64,000 bases of DNA, taken from assembly GCA_964030785.1 (NCBI GenBank), contig OZ034970.1:35467943-35531942 (forward strand). Reading direction: 5' to 3'. Numbering within the stretch: the first letter of the stretch is position 1; every line of letters begins with the position of its first letter. Shown here piece after piece: positions 24,901 to 34,677 of the stretch. The DNA is from Siderastrea siderea. Lineage: Eukaryota; Cnidaria; Anthozoa; Scleractinia; Rhizangiidae. Under the pieces are notes generated by a model. It made no database searches and was not told where the DNA came from. It was given only the letters and a program-made list of their open reading frames with translations. The translations under genes and the position numbers were made by a program.

Positions 24901-27896
24901 AACTTGGAATTTAGTGCTGTTAACATAGCAAACAGTGCTTTGGGCATTGACGTTTAAAATAAAATAAAAATAAAATGGGAATTTCTGCGGAAGTTCGCAG
25001 AGTGACTTTTTTATCCACTGTTTCCACTTGTTTGGTTTTGGTAGAGTTAGGGAATCCCAAGTACCCAACGAAAAACCGCCTGCCAAGGACGAAAACCAAC
25101 GGCAAACTCAACAGACAAATAGCACCAAGTCAGGCCATGACGGTGGGAGGCGAGTGCTCTCACGACTGCACCTTCCCCCCCCCCCCCCCCCGCTCCGCCT
25201 TTTAATAGAAGTATAAATTGTAGAAGACCTTTCATTGAAAGAGGATTCTTGGGGCTTCCTGGCTAAATCTGAGAATCTAAATTCAGTTGTCTGTTTCCTT
25301 CTGACATAATATTCCATCTAGGTCCAAAATATCGGTAAGTTGCAAGGTGACACTGGTCCCCGAGGATTCAATGGGTCAAAAGGTGATCCAGGTCAGATGG
25401 GTCCCACAGGTCTCCCAGGTTTTAACGGATCCACAGGTGACAAGGGAGACAGAGGTGTTAAAGGTGATCCAGGAATAAATGGTACTGATGGTGCTGATGG
25501 GGTAAAGGGTGATACAGGTCTTCAGGGTGATAAAGGAGACACGGGAGCTCCAGGACCACCAGGGCCACAAGGATCAGAAGGACCACAAGGGCCTCAAGGA
25601 GCTGGAAACTTCAGTCAGTGTGTGTATAAAGTTGATGAAGGGACAGAAATAAATCCTGGTCCAGAACATAGCACTGCAGTAGTTGAGCAACCGGTAAGCA
25701 ACATTGTTTTTCATATTTGTCAAATATTCTGTCATTTGTTTTCAATATTTTCAATATATTTACTATTTTTTCGCTTATGGTGAACAAATCAGATTTGAAG
25801 GCCAGATGTATCAAAGCATCCCGCACGATCATACAGGTGTCGGGGATCGTAAAAAGCACCAAAAATGTAGAGTTAAAACGCAATAAAGTTGTTGGAGTTA
25901 AGAAAACAAACCCTGCATGGACTTGTTATAAACTGATGTGGTGGATATTTGCCGAGCCGCAAAGCGGCAAGCTAAATATCTAGCACTCTTCACCGACACT
26001 GAGGCGAATAATTGTTTTAGTATATACCAAACCAGTGGATAGCCAGCACCAAATAGTTCCACTCTTCACCGACACTGAGGTGAATAATTGTTTTAGTATA
26101 TACCAAACCAGTGGATAGACAGCAACAAATAGCTCCACTCTTCACCGACACTGAGGTAAATAATTGTTCTAGTATATACCAAACCAGTGGATAGACAGCA
26201 TCAAATAGCTCCACTCTTCACCGACACTGAGGTGAATAATTGTTCTAGTATATACCAAACCAGTGGATAGACAACAACAAATAGTTCCACTCTTCACCGA
26301 CACTGAGGTGAATAATTGTTCTAGTATATACGAAACCAGTGGATAGCCAGGACCAAATAGCTCCACTCTTCACCGTCACTGAGGTGAATAATTGTTTTAG
26401 TATGTACCAAACCAGTGGATAGCCAGCAACAAATAGTTCCACTCTTCACCGTCACTGAGGTGAATAATTGTTTTAGTATATACCAAACCAGTGGATAGAC
26501 AGCATCAAATAGTTCCACTCTTCACCGACACTGAGGTGAATAATTGTCTTAGTATATACCAAACCAGTGGATAGACAGCAACAAATAGCTCCACTCTTCA
26601 CCGACACTGAGGTGAATAACTGTTTTAGTATATACCAAACCAGTGGATAGACAGCAACAAATAGTTCCACTCTTCACAGACACTGAGGTGAATAATTGTT
26701 TTAGTATATACCAAACCAGTGGATAGCCAGCAACAAATAGTTCCTTTTTTGTGGGAAATGAGGAAAAACTCGGGCGCGAAATCCAGAGAAATGCTGGGAG
26801 GTGAATAGCAAATGCTATCCCGAGTATGAGTAGCCAATCCGGAAAGCGTACGAAAAACACTATCCACTGGTTTGGTATATACTAATTACAACTATCTGAA
26901 TCCTTCAGTTTGTCGTTTTTTGATGCAAATTATGGTTAATATTGTTTAAACCTCACCGGTATTATCCATGCAATTCTGACTACACTAACACGAGCATTCA
27001 AAGTGAAATAGTTTATTAAGGAATATGCAGTCATTCATCTGATGATTACACGCGCTGTAGCTAGTAGTTAATTGTTCGAAATAATACACACAGAGTTGCA
27101 TGTCAGAGCACTAAGGTATGAAAAGCTACAATAATGTACCACTCCAGATACGAAAAACGATTAAAAAACCACTCCTTATTTACTCAACAGGAGAAGACTG
27201 ACTGACGTAGAATGACAAAATATCTCCGCCAAAAGCTTAAATGGTCCCGAAGGTCACATGACAAAACCCGAACCTCTCAATCGTGCCGTCAGAATATTTA
27301 TTTCTAATTCGTTCCCAGGTCACTCAATCGTCAGAAATTAAATTTTTTAACAAGAAATGAAAAATAAAAATGAGGAATTCTGATAGTTGTAGTCAAATGA
27401 TGACATCCAGAAAATGAACCTGTAAAATGAAACCAACTAATCCACCTTAGCGTTTTCCCCTCATTATGTTCTTTAAAGGAGAAGGTCACTCCAGAAAGTG
27501 TATATTTTTTGTACTCACCAATAAAGAGACCACACTGAGTTGAGTTACTGACCGTTGTTTGAGCTTCCATAGTGCATCCGATCCCAATGAAATTCCTCTC
27601 CAAAGAAGCAAAAACTTCTTCATCGGGGGCCGCTTTTTTGCGCCATCCAAAATGGCGGCGCCCGATGAATAAGTTTTTGCCTCTTTGGAGAGGAATTTCA
27701 TTGGGATCAGATGCACAATGGAAGCTCAAACAACGGTCAGTAACTCAACTCAGCGTGGTCTTTTTATTGGTGAGTACAAAAATATACGGTTTCTGGAGTG
27801 ACCTTCTCCTTTAACTCTTTTGATAAGTTTTTATTTTCTCTGAAAATGAAACTTACACAAGGGTAAGCACTCAAAGTAATGGTCGTGTTTTTGTTT

Positions 27897-27933
<37 letters not shown>

Positions 27934-28305
27934 TAATAATAATAAACTTTATTTATACACGGTGATAATTTACAATAAATTGGTTTTCAAAGTAGCCGTG
28001 TTCCTAATCGACATAATATTAAAAAGAAATAAAAATGCTCATAAATAATAACTATATTATAATTACTTAAACTATTCTTACTTACTGTTTTTGTTTTTTT
28101 GCAATTACAGGATAAGATAATTATTGGTGTGACATGTTCTACTAACACTGCTAAAGAATACAACTTATCAGGAGTGAAAGCCACATCAGGACCAAATGTG
28201 GGGAGAATGATTTATACTTGCACCTGCAGTGGTGTATCTACTTTGTTTACGGCTGCTAAATTGAGGTGCATCGTTCACTATTGGGAGTGTCCACTGACGG
28301 CATAA
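18965..28305 (+). CDS. Type II membrane collagen-like protein, paralogue C (intact, 7 exons, 439 aa)
   Basis: Exons: 18965-19316, 20721-20818, 23218-23340, 23811-23903, 24528-24614, 25322-25693 and 28111-28305. All have AG/GT borders, the phases join, and the total is 440 codons including TAA. Exon 1 gives a charged N-terminus and one hydrophobic helix at about residues 76-99 with no cleavable signal peptide, so a type II anchor is likely. Exons 2-5 form an N-glycosylation-rich helical stalk. Exon 6 has about 30 Gly-X-Y triplets ending in GNFSQC. Exon 7 is a 64-residue domain with C..TN, CTC, and HYWECP Cys motifs shared with A and D. The architecture resembles membrane collagens and scavenger-receptor-like proteins, so trimerisation and extracellular binding or adhesion are inferred. 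I do not recognise the C-terminal domain as a named family. Introns carry several MITEs, a SINE and a 76-bp tandem array. Confidence 0.82.
19929..19960. repeat. Perfect 13-bp hairpin
   Basis: ACAGGCGGCTGGG and its exact complement are separated by AAAAAG. It lies in intron 1 of gene C. It is GC-rich compared with its surroundings. It could be a small foldback remnant; no function can be assigned. Confidence 0.7.
19983..20270 (+). mobile_element. SINE-like unit with tRNA-like head
   Basis: A tRNA-like segment (20124-20195) lies between two diverged direct copies of a sequence beginning TTTCTCATATATTCACCAGG (19983 and 20216). The downstream copy could be the SINE tail and the upstream one the remnant of an earlier insertion. 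It lies in intron 1 of gene C. Confidence 0.5.
20124..20195 (+). pseudogene. tRNA-like sequence (SINE head, not a functional tRNA)
   Basis: Box A-like TAGCTCAGTGGTAGAGC with a 4-bp D stem, an anticodon-arm-like CTGG/CCAG stem around CTAGTAA (Thr AGT if read literally), and a box B-like GGCTCGACTCC are present, and the ends pair with wobbles. The anticodon loop has one base too many and the T stem has a mismatch. It lies within an intron beside repeat sequence, so I read it as the head of a tRNA-derived SINE. Confidence 0.55.
20944..21492. mobile_element. piggyBac-like MITE with TTAA target duplication
   Basis: The element starts CCCTATTCAGAC and ends GTCTGAATAGGG, and TTAA flanks both sides (20940-20943 and 21493-21496). 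TTAA duplication and CCC-type termini are hallmarks of piggyBac transposons. The 549-bp interior encodes no transposase. It lies in intron 2 of gene C. Confidence 0.75.
22655..22768. mobile_element. Small foldback remnant
   Basis: TAGCCTGCG...GCGTAAACGGGGAAGGAG is answered by CTCCTTCCCCCTGCCCGTTTACGC...CTGGCTA as an imperfect inverted repeat of about 110 bp, in intron 2 of gene C. Confidence 0.5.
24170..24448. mobile_element. MITE, copy 1 of a TA-flanked family
   Basis: It is an inverted relative of 28781-29072: both carry a GAGTGTC-containing terminal repeat and internal AACCAATCAGAAC and AAAACCAAA words. It lies in intron 4 of gene C. Confidence 0.6.
25030..25195 (-). mobile_element. tRNA-derived SINE, degenerate copy
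   Basis: It shares the AACCAACGGCAAACTCAAC word and the GGTGGGAGGCGAG.GCTCTCAC segment with the clearer SINE at 44757-45031. Read on the minus strand the latter is the box A side of the tRNA-like head; the box B side is damaged. It lies in intron 5 of gene C. Confidence 0.55.
25984..26745. repeat. Tandem array, 76-bp unit, about 10 copies
   Basis: Each unit contains CTCTTCACCGACACTGAGG, then GAATAATTGTT, then ATATACCAAACCAGTGGATAG. Copies differ by a few substitutions and keep an exact 76-bp period. A single inverted partial copy lies at about 26858-26884. It lies in the last intron of gene C. Repeated minus-strand 65-residue frames inside it are artefacts of the period. Confidence 0.92.
27477..27810. 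mobile_element. Near-perfect palindromic MITE, TTAA-flanked
   Basis: The 334-bp element starts AGGAGAAGGTCACTCC and ends with its complement. The arms run almost to the centre (GGCCGC...GGCGGCG). TTAA lies on both sides (27473-27476 and 27811-27814), again suggesting piggyBac-type mobilisation. It lies in the last intron of gene C. Confidence 0.75.
27897..27945. repeat. (AAT)n microsatellite
   Basis: A run of TAA/AAT triplets with one TGA interruption lies in the last intron of gene C. Confidence 0.9.
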
Positions 28306-28780
28306 CTCAAGCAAAATTGCATGATCTAAAAGAGACTTTTACCTTTCCAGCGGGATGTAAAACAGTTCCTATTTTTAAGAGTTAGTCCCGGTTACTACAG
28401 CACTGCTCAAGTAAGTTTACGTCTCTCTTCCGAATAGCGATCGGATCAATTTTTTGGTAAAATTCTGCCGCTTTGGCTACGGTAACAGAAATTTGACAAA
28501 TTTGGCAGCGCTATTGAACTGGAATTCCAAAGCCCAAACTTAAATTAGTTAGCTTGTAAGGCCTTGCGGGCGAGCTATGGTAATTATTGGCATAGCTACT
28601 GGCTGGCCTAGCATGCTAGCCTGTCCCTATTTTTTAAAAGCTAAATTAGGTACTGCTTTGCAGCTTCCTTTTAATTAAAAATTACATTTTATTGTTGCTT
28701 GTAATAACGACTGATCACGAATGATTCTCTTTGCTTTAAAGCGGTTTACTAGGAACTGTTGTTAATTAATTAATCCTTTA
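28306..28780. other. 3' flank of gene C, duplicated inverted near 34215-34482
   Basis: After the stop codon the sequence shares several blocks (ACTCAAG, AAAACAGTTC.TATTTTT, GGTAACAGAA, AAGGCCT.GCG) with the minus strand downstream of exon D. No polyadenylation signal is obvious. Confidence 0.5.
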
Positions 28781-29072
28781 GAGCGGTTTTCAATTGAGTG
28801 TCGAAAGTAATTCGTGTTTTGCTTTGGTTTTGCTTTACTTCGCTCTGTGATTGGTTAAAACCTTTCGCGCCACTTTCTCGACCAATCAGGAGTAAAACTC
28901 AAACCAATCAGTCGCGACTTGCTCGCGCTCGCACGCGTTTTCCCGCGCTTGACGCCGGTTACATGTACTTGCTCCAAGTTCTGATTGGCTCATTGGGTAA
29001 TCTGTGTTTGTTGTGATTGGTTGAGGTAATTACTTTGGTTTTGGTTTTACGACACTCATTTGAAATGCGCTC
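28781..29072. mobile_element. MITE, copy 2 of a TA-flanked family
   Basis: It starts GAGCGGTTTTCAATTGAGTG and ends CACTCATTTGAAATGCGCTC, an imperfect terminal inverted repeat, with TA on both sides (28779-28780 and 29073-29074), as in Tc1/mariner-type insertions. The interior has repeated CCAATCA words and no coding potential. Confidence 0.7.
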
Positions 29073-31503
29073 TAAGTCCCAATATCAACATGCATCTTTT
29101 GCTCAGTGTTTCCATGCATTTCGTATGGTACTATAGGGAGAATTAAATGAACGCATTTCAGTATCTTTGGTAATCATGTCTTTATTCTCATGAATTGTAT
29201 GCTTGATCAAATAGTGCTATTGTAAGGAAAAATTAGATGCCTGTCACTATTGAGGCTTGAAGGCGTAAAAGCCAGTTTGAAAGAACTGGCACGTGAACGA
29301 TTACAAAAAGAAATTGACAATGAACCAAACAGAAGGAAAAAAACTGCAGCTCGTTTTAGCGGTTAATCCTGTCTTTTGGGGTTAATCCTGTCTTTAAAAA
29401 AAAAGTGCGTGTGTTCTAATTGGTTCGAGAGTACTGTAAGTTGTACAAATGTCTGAATTATATAAATAGCTCAGAAAACAGGTTCGGAAAAGCGGATTAA
29501 ACGTTCAAGTTATGTTTAATAGAGGTCAACTGAAAAACCTAATTTGTGCAATTGTTTTGCATATTGTTTAAAAGTCTTGCCGAAGGTTAAAGTATTCCTG
29601 GTTAAGTAAAGGTATTACACTAACTCGAACTTTCATTATTAGCTCACCCGATAATTGTTCACAATATGGTAAAGTAATGTAGGAATTTAGTTTGTATGCT
29701 GGCATACATCTCTATGGATAATCCATAATATTTTATTGAATTTTCAGATTAGAACGTTTTCATTTTGCTATTTAAGGGTAACAGCGCGTTCAAATGAGGC
29801 GAATTTACATTAACTTTTAAAGTTAGTTTTTAGTTTAAATTCTCAAAAGAGGTGAGAACGTATTTTTTATTTTTATTTTTTTTACTTTTAAAAAGTAATT
29901 GTTACAAAGCCTAATTTCTATGTTTGAAAAACGTTGACTTTTGGTTCAAAACAACGCTTGTTAAAGCAGTGAGGCTATTAATTTTACATTCAACACGGAA
30001 TATCTGTCCATTAATGTCACTTCTGAATTTTCAGTCAGACACAAAACATCGACATTGCTTTTCCTACTCGCAGACTGCTGTGTAACTATCAATATAAAAT
30101 TTAATACCGTCTATTATTCGTTAAAACCTTTCATTCTAAGAATAGGTCAAAGTCGAATTGAACAAAATTTCTTACTGCAAATAATGGAAAAGTACATAGA
30201 AGAGTTCTAGGTGGTTCTAACTCACTAATCGTAGTTAACAGTACCACTGACAGAAAAGCACTGCTCAAAAGCCTTCATCTGAACGGTCACACTCTAGGAT
30301 TTCATCCACAGGCTCACAAAAGTCATTAAATGTTTCCAAAAGTTTGGGGGAATATTTTATCATCTGGTTACACGCGTTCGAAGTAGAATGCGGAAAGCAA
30401 AGACGTGTTTTAATTTTCATCTTCGAATTACATGTACATATGCTGTGAGCTGATATTACTGAATGATGTAAATAGAATTACACAAGATGTTTCACTGTAG
30501 TTGTAGTAGATTATTTATCATAGATCAGTTTAACTTTTAATATCAATAAACTGCAATATTTAATAAGCGAGTTCCTTGGCTGTAATGGTTTCAGTCTGGG
30601 GATCTAGTTTTGTGCATAGTTCATACTTGGTGATTTACGCCCAATAATTACGTCATCATGTCGGGATCGATCATAGCCTGATGGGACAAGAAGGGGCGGA
30701 TTTTTGAGCCATGAGGCAAAGTTATTTTTGCTCCCCGACCCACCAGCAGATGTTCTGGTCCACCAACAGCCTTTCCCCTTCAAAACACGCTGATGACAGT
30801 TTTGTTTTAAATCGTTTGTGCACAAAAAAATTTCTTAGACCTTTTCATCCGTTTCAGTGTTACGTGGCCAGTCTGTAGGATGGGATCCTAGGACGAATGC
30901 CCAAGTTGCCTCAAGGCAAATAACATGTTCACGGCTAATACACCACCGACTATAAAGGTCTAGCTTCATCTTTCCGGGTACCATTCCTGCTACCACCTAT
31001 AATTGTTTCATTTTCTTTGTTTCGCTAGTCGTGGCTTTTATCAAGCTTTCAAACAGTCAGTCGTTTTTATTTTTCCTCTGCACGTGTTAACATAATGATT
31101 TGCGTTCGAAATCTTCAAGAACTCCGTTACCAGTTACAGTTATAAGTCAGTTATTTCATACAGAACGTGACAAAGGCCACGATATAATTCCCTTTGGCTC
31201 CCAAGGATGTCGCGACCTCAAATCGAACTTTACTGTCTTGAATAACTACGTTAATATCATGCTGTACCACGTTTGGAGGGACACTGATAGGCTTTAAAAA
31301 TGTATGAGGGACGCAAAGGGGACTGTTTAGTCAAAGACTGATCTTTTTAAGTATTATTTAAAACAAGGGCGAAGTTGAAAATGCAGATTAGGGAATACGA
31401 GCCGTGAAAGAGATGGGGAAGGAGACAAGTTATTTTCCCTTTCAGTTTGACGCTTGTAGTTGCGGCCGTTACTGCTCAAATTTTACCTTATCTCCCAAAC
31501 ATT
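29073..31503. other. Intergenic, no gene recognised
   Basis: AT-rich sequence without supportable exons. A copy of the dispersed GCTTTCA/GGTCACAC repeat lies at about 30237-30330. A 73-residue minus-strand frame at 30604-30825 has no recognisable domain and is not annotated. Confidence 0.45.
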
Positions 31504-31770
31504 AAAGCCAGACACCCCCTGGTTTTTGCCACAAACGGAGTAATGGGGTAAGAATGCAATTTTTTCCTGAGCAACTTAGTGGACAAACTTTCGCGAAAGA
31601 ACGGCGAGTCTTATGCCAGTGCCATATCTTGGCTTAGAACACGCATATCTTTTGAAATTCTAAGATCAGTCCACACTTGTGTTCGTGGGTCTAGAATTCC
31701 TTTTTACAAGAATGCTGACTTTTTAGATGATTTTAGTGTTAATCAAGGAACGCGGACATTTTTTAATTAG
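31504..31770 (+). pseudogene. Retroelement ORF C-terminal remnant
   Basis: The sequence reads like the end of a reverse-transcriptase ORF: a PLVFATNG motif, an in-frame break, then an 88-residue-long open part with AISWLRTRISFEILRS and CVRGSR. PLVFATNGG...RT+LRFALLRS..CLRGSR endings are common in animal retroelement ORFs. A stop interrupts the frame near 31552 and no catalytic domain precedes it, so it is a dead fragment. The exact element class is not determined. Confidence 0.5.
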
Positions 31771-32879
31771 TTTTTTTAGTATGTTTTCCTCGAGTAGTTT
31801 TAGTAGACAATATTTGATTTAGTTGGCTATAGAATTTTTTTATGCTAACAGAAGTGATCGCATCTGAGCAGCCAAGAATGTATTTCGGAAATTGTTTTAG
31901 GTCATTGCCAATTTTTATGATTCATACTACAGTAGTAAGGTTATATATTGCTCAATTTTTATTTCAAATATTTCTGTAATTTATGTACATATTTTCAAAT
32001 AAAATTACTATTTTTTAAAAAAAACTTTTATGAAAAAAGTATAGATTGTTAAATCCGAAAGGAGCGAAGGCCATGAAGAGGCCTTTCACACCACATATGT
32101 GAAAGTCACTATTGACTCAAAATAGAATACAATATAAAATAAAAAAGAGAGAAGATAGAAACACGGATTTCAAAGATTCGAGTTTCGCCCTCAGTGCACA
32201 CTGCATAGCCTTTAGCGTCTTGTTTAAACCCGGTCATGGGAAACCCAAGATTCATAAAATTCATGGAAATCTCCGAAAGACTTTCAGAATTGAAAAGAAC
32301 CCTGGCCCTTCTTTGGTATTAAATCCTGGGAGCCTAAAGGGACCAATCTTTTCCTTCCCAGCCAATCAAAATGGTTTGATTTCTCTAGTTCTCACATGAT
32401 TAGTTAATTGCTATACACCTTCCTCACTTTACGCTGACCATTTTCCGAAGGCTTTCCTAAGGAATACATGACTTTGTGCATGGGTGCATGTGATTTGCAC
32501 AAAAAAGAAAGAAAAATCAAATTGGATTTGAAAAGTGTCAGAAGTTATGGCCTTCTGTTTCAGCTGTTTCTTCTGCCTTATTATAACCTGTCCAGTTCAA
32601 GCAGGTGCATTTTGTATCTTTTCCAACTTCTATGAGGTTAAGCTTGCTTTTGAATGATTGCACGTAACATTCCCAGTGACCGGACGGTTCGTGCAAATTG
32701 TCAGCACCCCAAAGTCACTGGTCGTTGAACTCACGATGGTGCGTTTCTGACAAAAAACAAGGAAATTAAAGTAAATTCAACTGTTCAAATTAATGCTATC
32801 GGTCGAATATCGAGTGAAACGTTTTCAGTGAAGTACAGTGCAGTACTTTATGCGAGGACATAAACCGGAAGATACGACG
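31771..32879. other. Intergenic, no gene recognised
   Basis: AT-rich, with one 95-residue frame (32112-32399) that contains an NPGP motif discussed under findings. No domain was recognised. Confidence 0.4.
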
Positions 32880-33180
32880 AAATTTCCATGAGTGGAAAAC
32901 CTTGTACTCTGTGATCTGAGTAATACTGAAGATGAAATTCGTTCTCTTTTTCATTGTCCCACTATTAATCATTTAGAGATGACTTTTTTAGGATAGTGGA
33001 TAACAGAACCCCGAAAAACAGAGTTAATTATGGAATTGATGAACTTCAGCGATTATTTTATTAATACGCAGTTGATTAAGTTCATTTCCTCCTGTTTTGA
33101 TTTGCGAAACAATCTGTTATCCGATCTAGTTTGATTATTAAAGATTTAATTCTTTTTTCTCTTCTGTTTTTCATTTCTTA
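32880..33180 (+). pseudogene. LINE ORF2 C-terminal remnant (CCHC-type end)
   Basis: The translation contains a C..C...TEDEIRSLFHC pattern, the C-terminal zinc-knuckle-like end seen in many non-LTR retrotransposon ORF2 proteins. It is followed by a Leu/Phe-rich stretch with FDLRNNLLSDL. At least two stops and one frameshift interrupt it. There is no upstream reverse transcriptase. Confidence 0.45.
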
Positions 33181-33342
33181 AAAAATAACGTTTGTTAACT
33201 TTCCGTTATAACCTTTGCTCTTGCAATACTGTAATGATTTGTAGTCATGCAAAGAACGCTTGCTGTTGTTGCTTGTGGAAGGAGTTCCTGAAATGGTGAG
33301 TGGGTCCCTCAGTTATGATGTCTGCAAAAGAAGCCACTGATT

Positions 33343-33450
33343 GATGTATGTGATAGCAAAGCATGACGGAACAAGAACAGACAGAATTCAAATCATTTTT
33401 TAATAATCGCCACATTTTTTACAAAATTCCCTTGAGTGTCTTATGATGAC
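33343..33450 (-). repeat. Inverted copy of the gene C upstream region
   Basis: On the minus strand it matches about 18760-18870, including GACACTCAAGGGAA, ATGTGGC, AATTCTGTCTGTTCTTG and GCTTT. It lies about 1 kb beyond exon D in the same orientation, as expected if a paralogue unit with its promoter was duplicated in inverse orientation. Confidence 0.6.
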
Positions 33451-34482
33451 TACTACTAGTAGGAGCAAAAGTGGGAAAAAAAGTGAAAGCTCTTTGGAGC
33501 TTTTTCAAGAAGTAGGTGTCACTTCAGATCGGAATTCTGGAGCAAACAAGTCAATTGTACATACGGAAAGGTAATTGGCTATTTGCAAAAAAAATGTTTT
33601 TTCTATTCAGAGTATTGTCTATTCTATGATGTTTCGTTCAATACTTTTTAGTTGACGCCAAACATAAACTAAGAATGGAAGATGTTCGAGCTATCTCTAT
33701 TTTAATTATTATATTTCCATTTAGCGGTTATATTTCCATTACAATCATGCGTTGAACACTAATTGAGTCAGCAAAGTAACGCTGAAAACTGACCTCTTTT
33801 TGCCGATAAAAAAAGTTTTATGACATATGATGTATAGGCACTATCACTGGTTGTGTGGTTTTCTTTAACTGTTGAATATTTACGAGAGAACAATAGCCCG
33901 ACGGTCAAACGAAAAGCCATTCAGTATAGAAGCAGTCTTGATCCGAAACAAAAAGTCAACCTATGTGCATTTTTTAGAGCCTAAAAGAATTGTTACTTGA
34001 GAGACCGCTTATGCAAGGTAACCATGCAAGCTTCAAAGCCAATAAAACAACTGTCGGCAGGAAGACCTTTAAAATACAAGCAACATACAAATGTGAAGTG
34101 ATTCAGTTTAAAAAGACGCTGCGGAACAATATCTAGTTTAGCTACAAAACCCTTCTACCTGCAGGGTAGCCTGCAGTGCCACCAAGGCGTGAAACTGAAC
34201 TGATTACTATAACTAACGCGCGAGGCCTTGCAAACTAGTTCAATTTTACGCTTAAAAATTTCGTTTTGAAAGCGCCGCCTAATTTCTCAAATTCTGTTTC
34301 GGTAACAAGACCGCGGGGAATTAGTAACCAGAAAATCGCGACTCCTTCTGAGGAATACAGAAGTAGAAATACCTGCTTTTGGACAGTGTTTGTACGCCGG
34401 TCTAACTGAGGGAAAAATAGAACTGTTTTGACGTCGGATCAAAACGTATTTGTTTCCCTAAGATGATGCTATTTTACTTGAG

Positions 34483-34677
34483 TTATGTTGTCAGTGGACA
34501 CTCCCAGTAGTGAACGATGCACTTCAATTGAGCGGCCACAAACAAAGTGGATTGACCTCTGCAGGTGCAAGTAAAAATATATCTCCCTGCATTTGGTCCA
34601 GACGTAGCCATCACTGCTGATAAGTTGTATTCTTCAGCAGCGTTAGTAGAACATGACACACCAAGAATTCTCTTATC
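34483..34677 (-). pseudogene. Orphan terminal exon of collagen-like paralogue D
   Basis: Minus-strand exon of 195 bp, the same length as the terminal exon of gene C, preceded by a polypyrimidine-AG acceptor (TTGCAATTACAG). It encodes DKRILGVSCSTN, then FTCTCRG and [10 protein letters not shown], with all Cys positions of gene C kept, and ends with TAA. I find no collagen or stalk exons on the minus strand up to 38,000, so this is a partial duplicate, or the gene continues in sequence I could not recognise. Conservation of all key residues suggests either a recent copy or selection. Confidence 0.6.

Noticed and set aside
25640..25670. EINPGP in gene C as a 2A skipping site
   Set aside because: The upstream residues (GT instead of D-V/I) do not fit, and the position just after the collagen repeats in a secreted domain makes skipping implausible.
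25984..26745. CRISPR-like regular array
   Set aside because: The whole 76-bp unit repeats without unique spacers, in a eukaryotic intron.
26017..26867. Series of overlapping minus-strand frames of 65-103 codons with near-identical products
   Set aside because: They are produced by the 76-bp tandem array and shift frame with every unit.
27331..27814. Frames of 76-132 codons on both strands
   Set aside because: They lie in a palindromic TTAA-flanked MITE and give nearly the same product from both strands, as expected for an inverted repeat.
30604..30825. 73-codon minus-strand frame
   Set aside because: No recognisable domain, splice context or repeat support.
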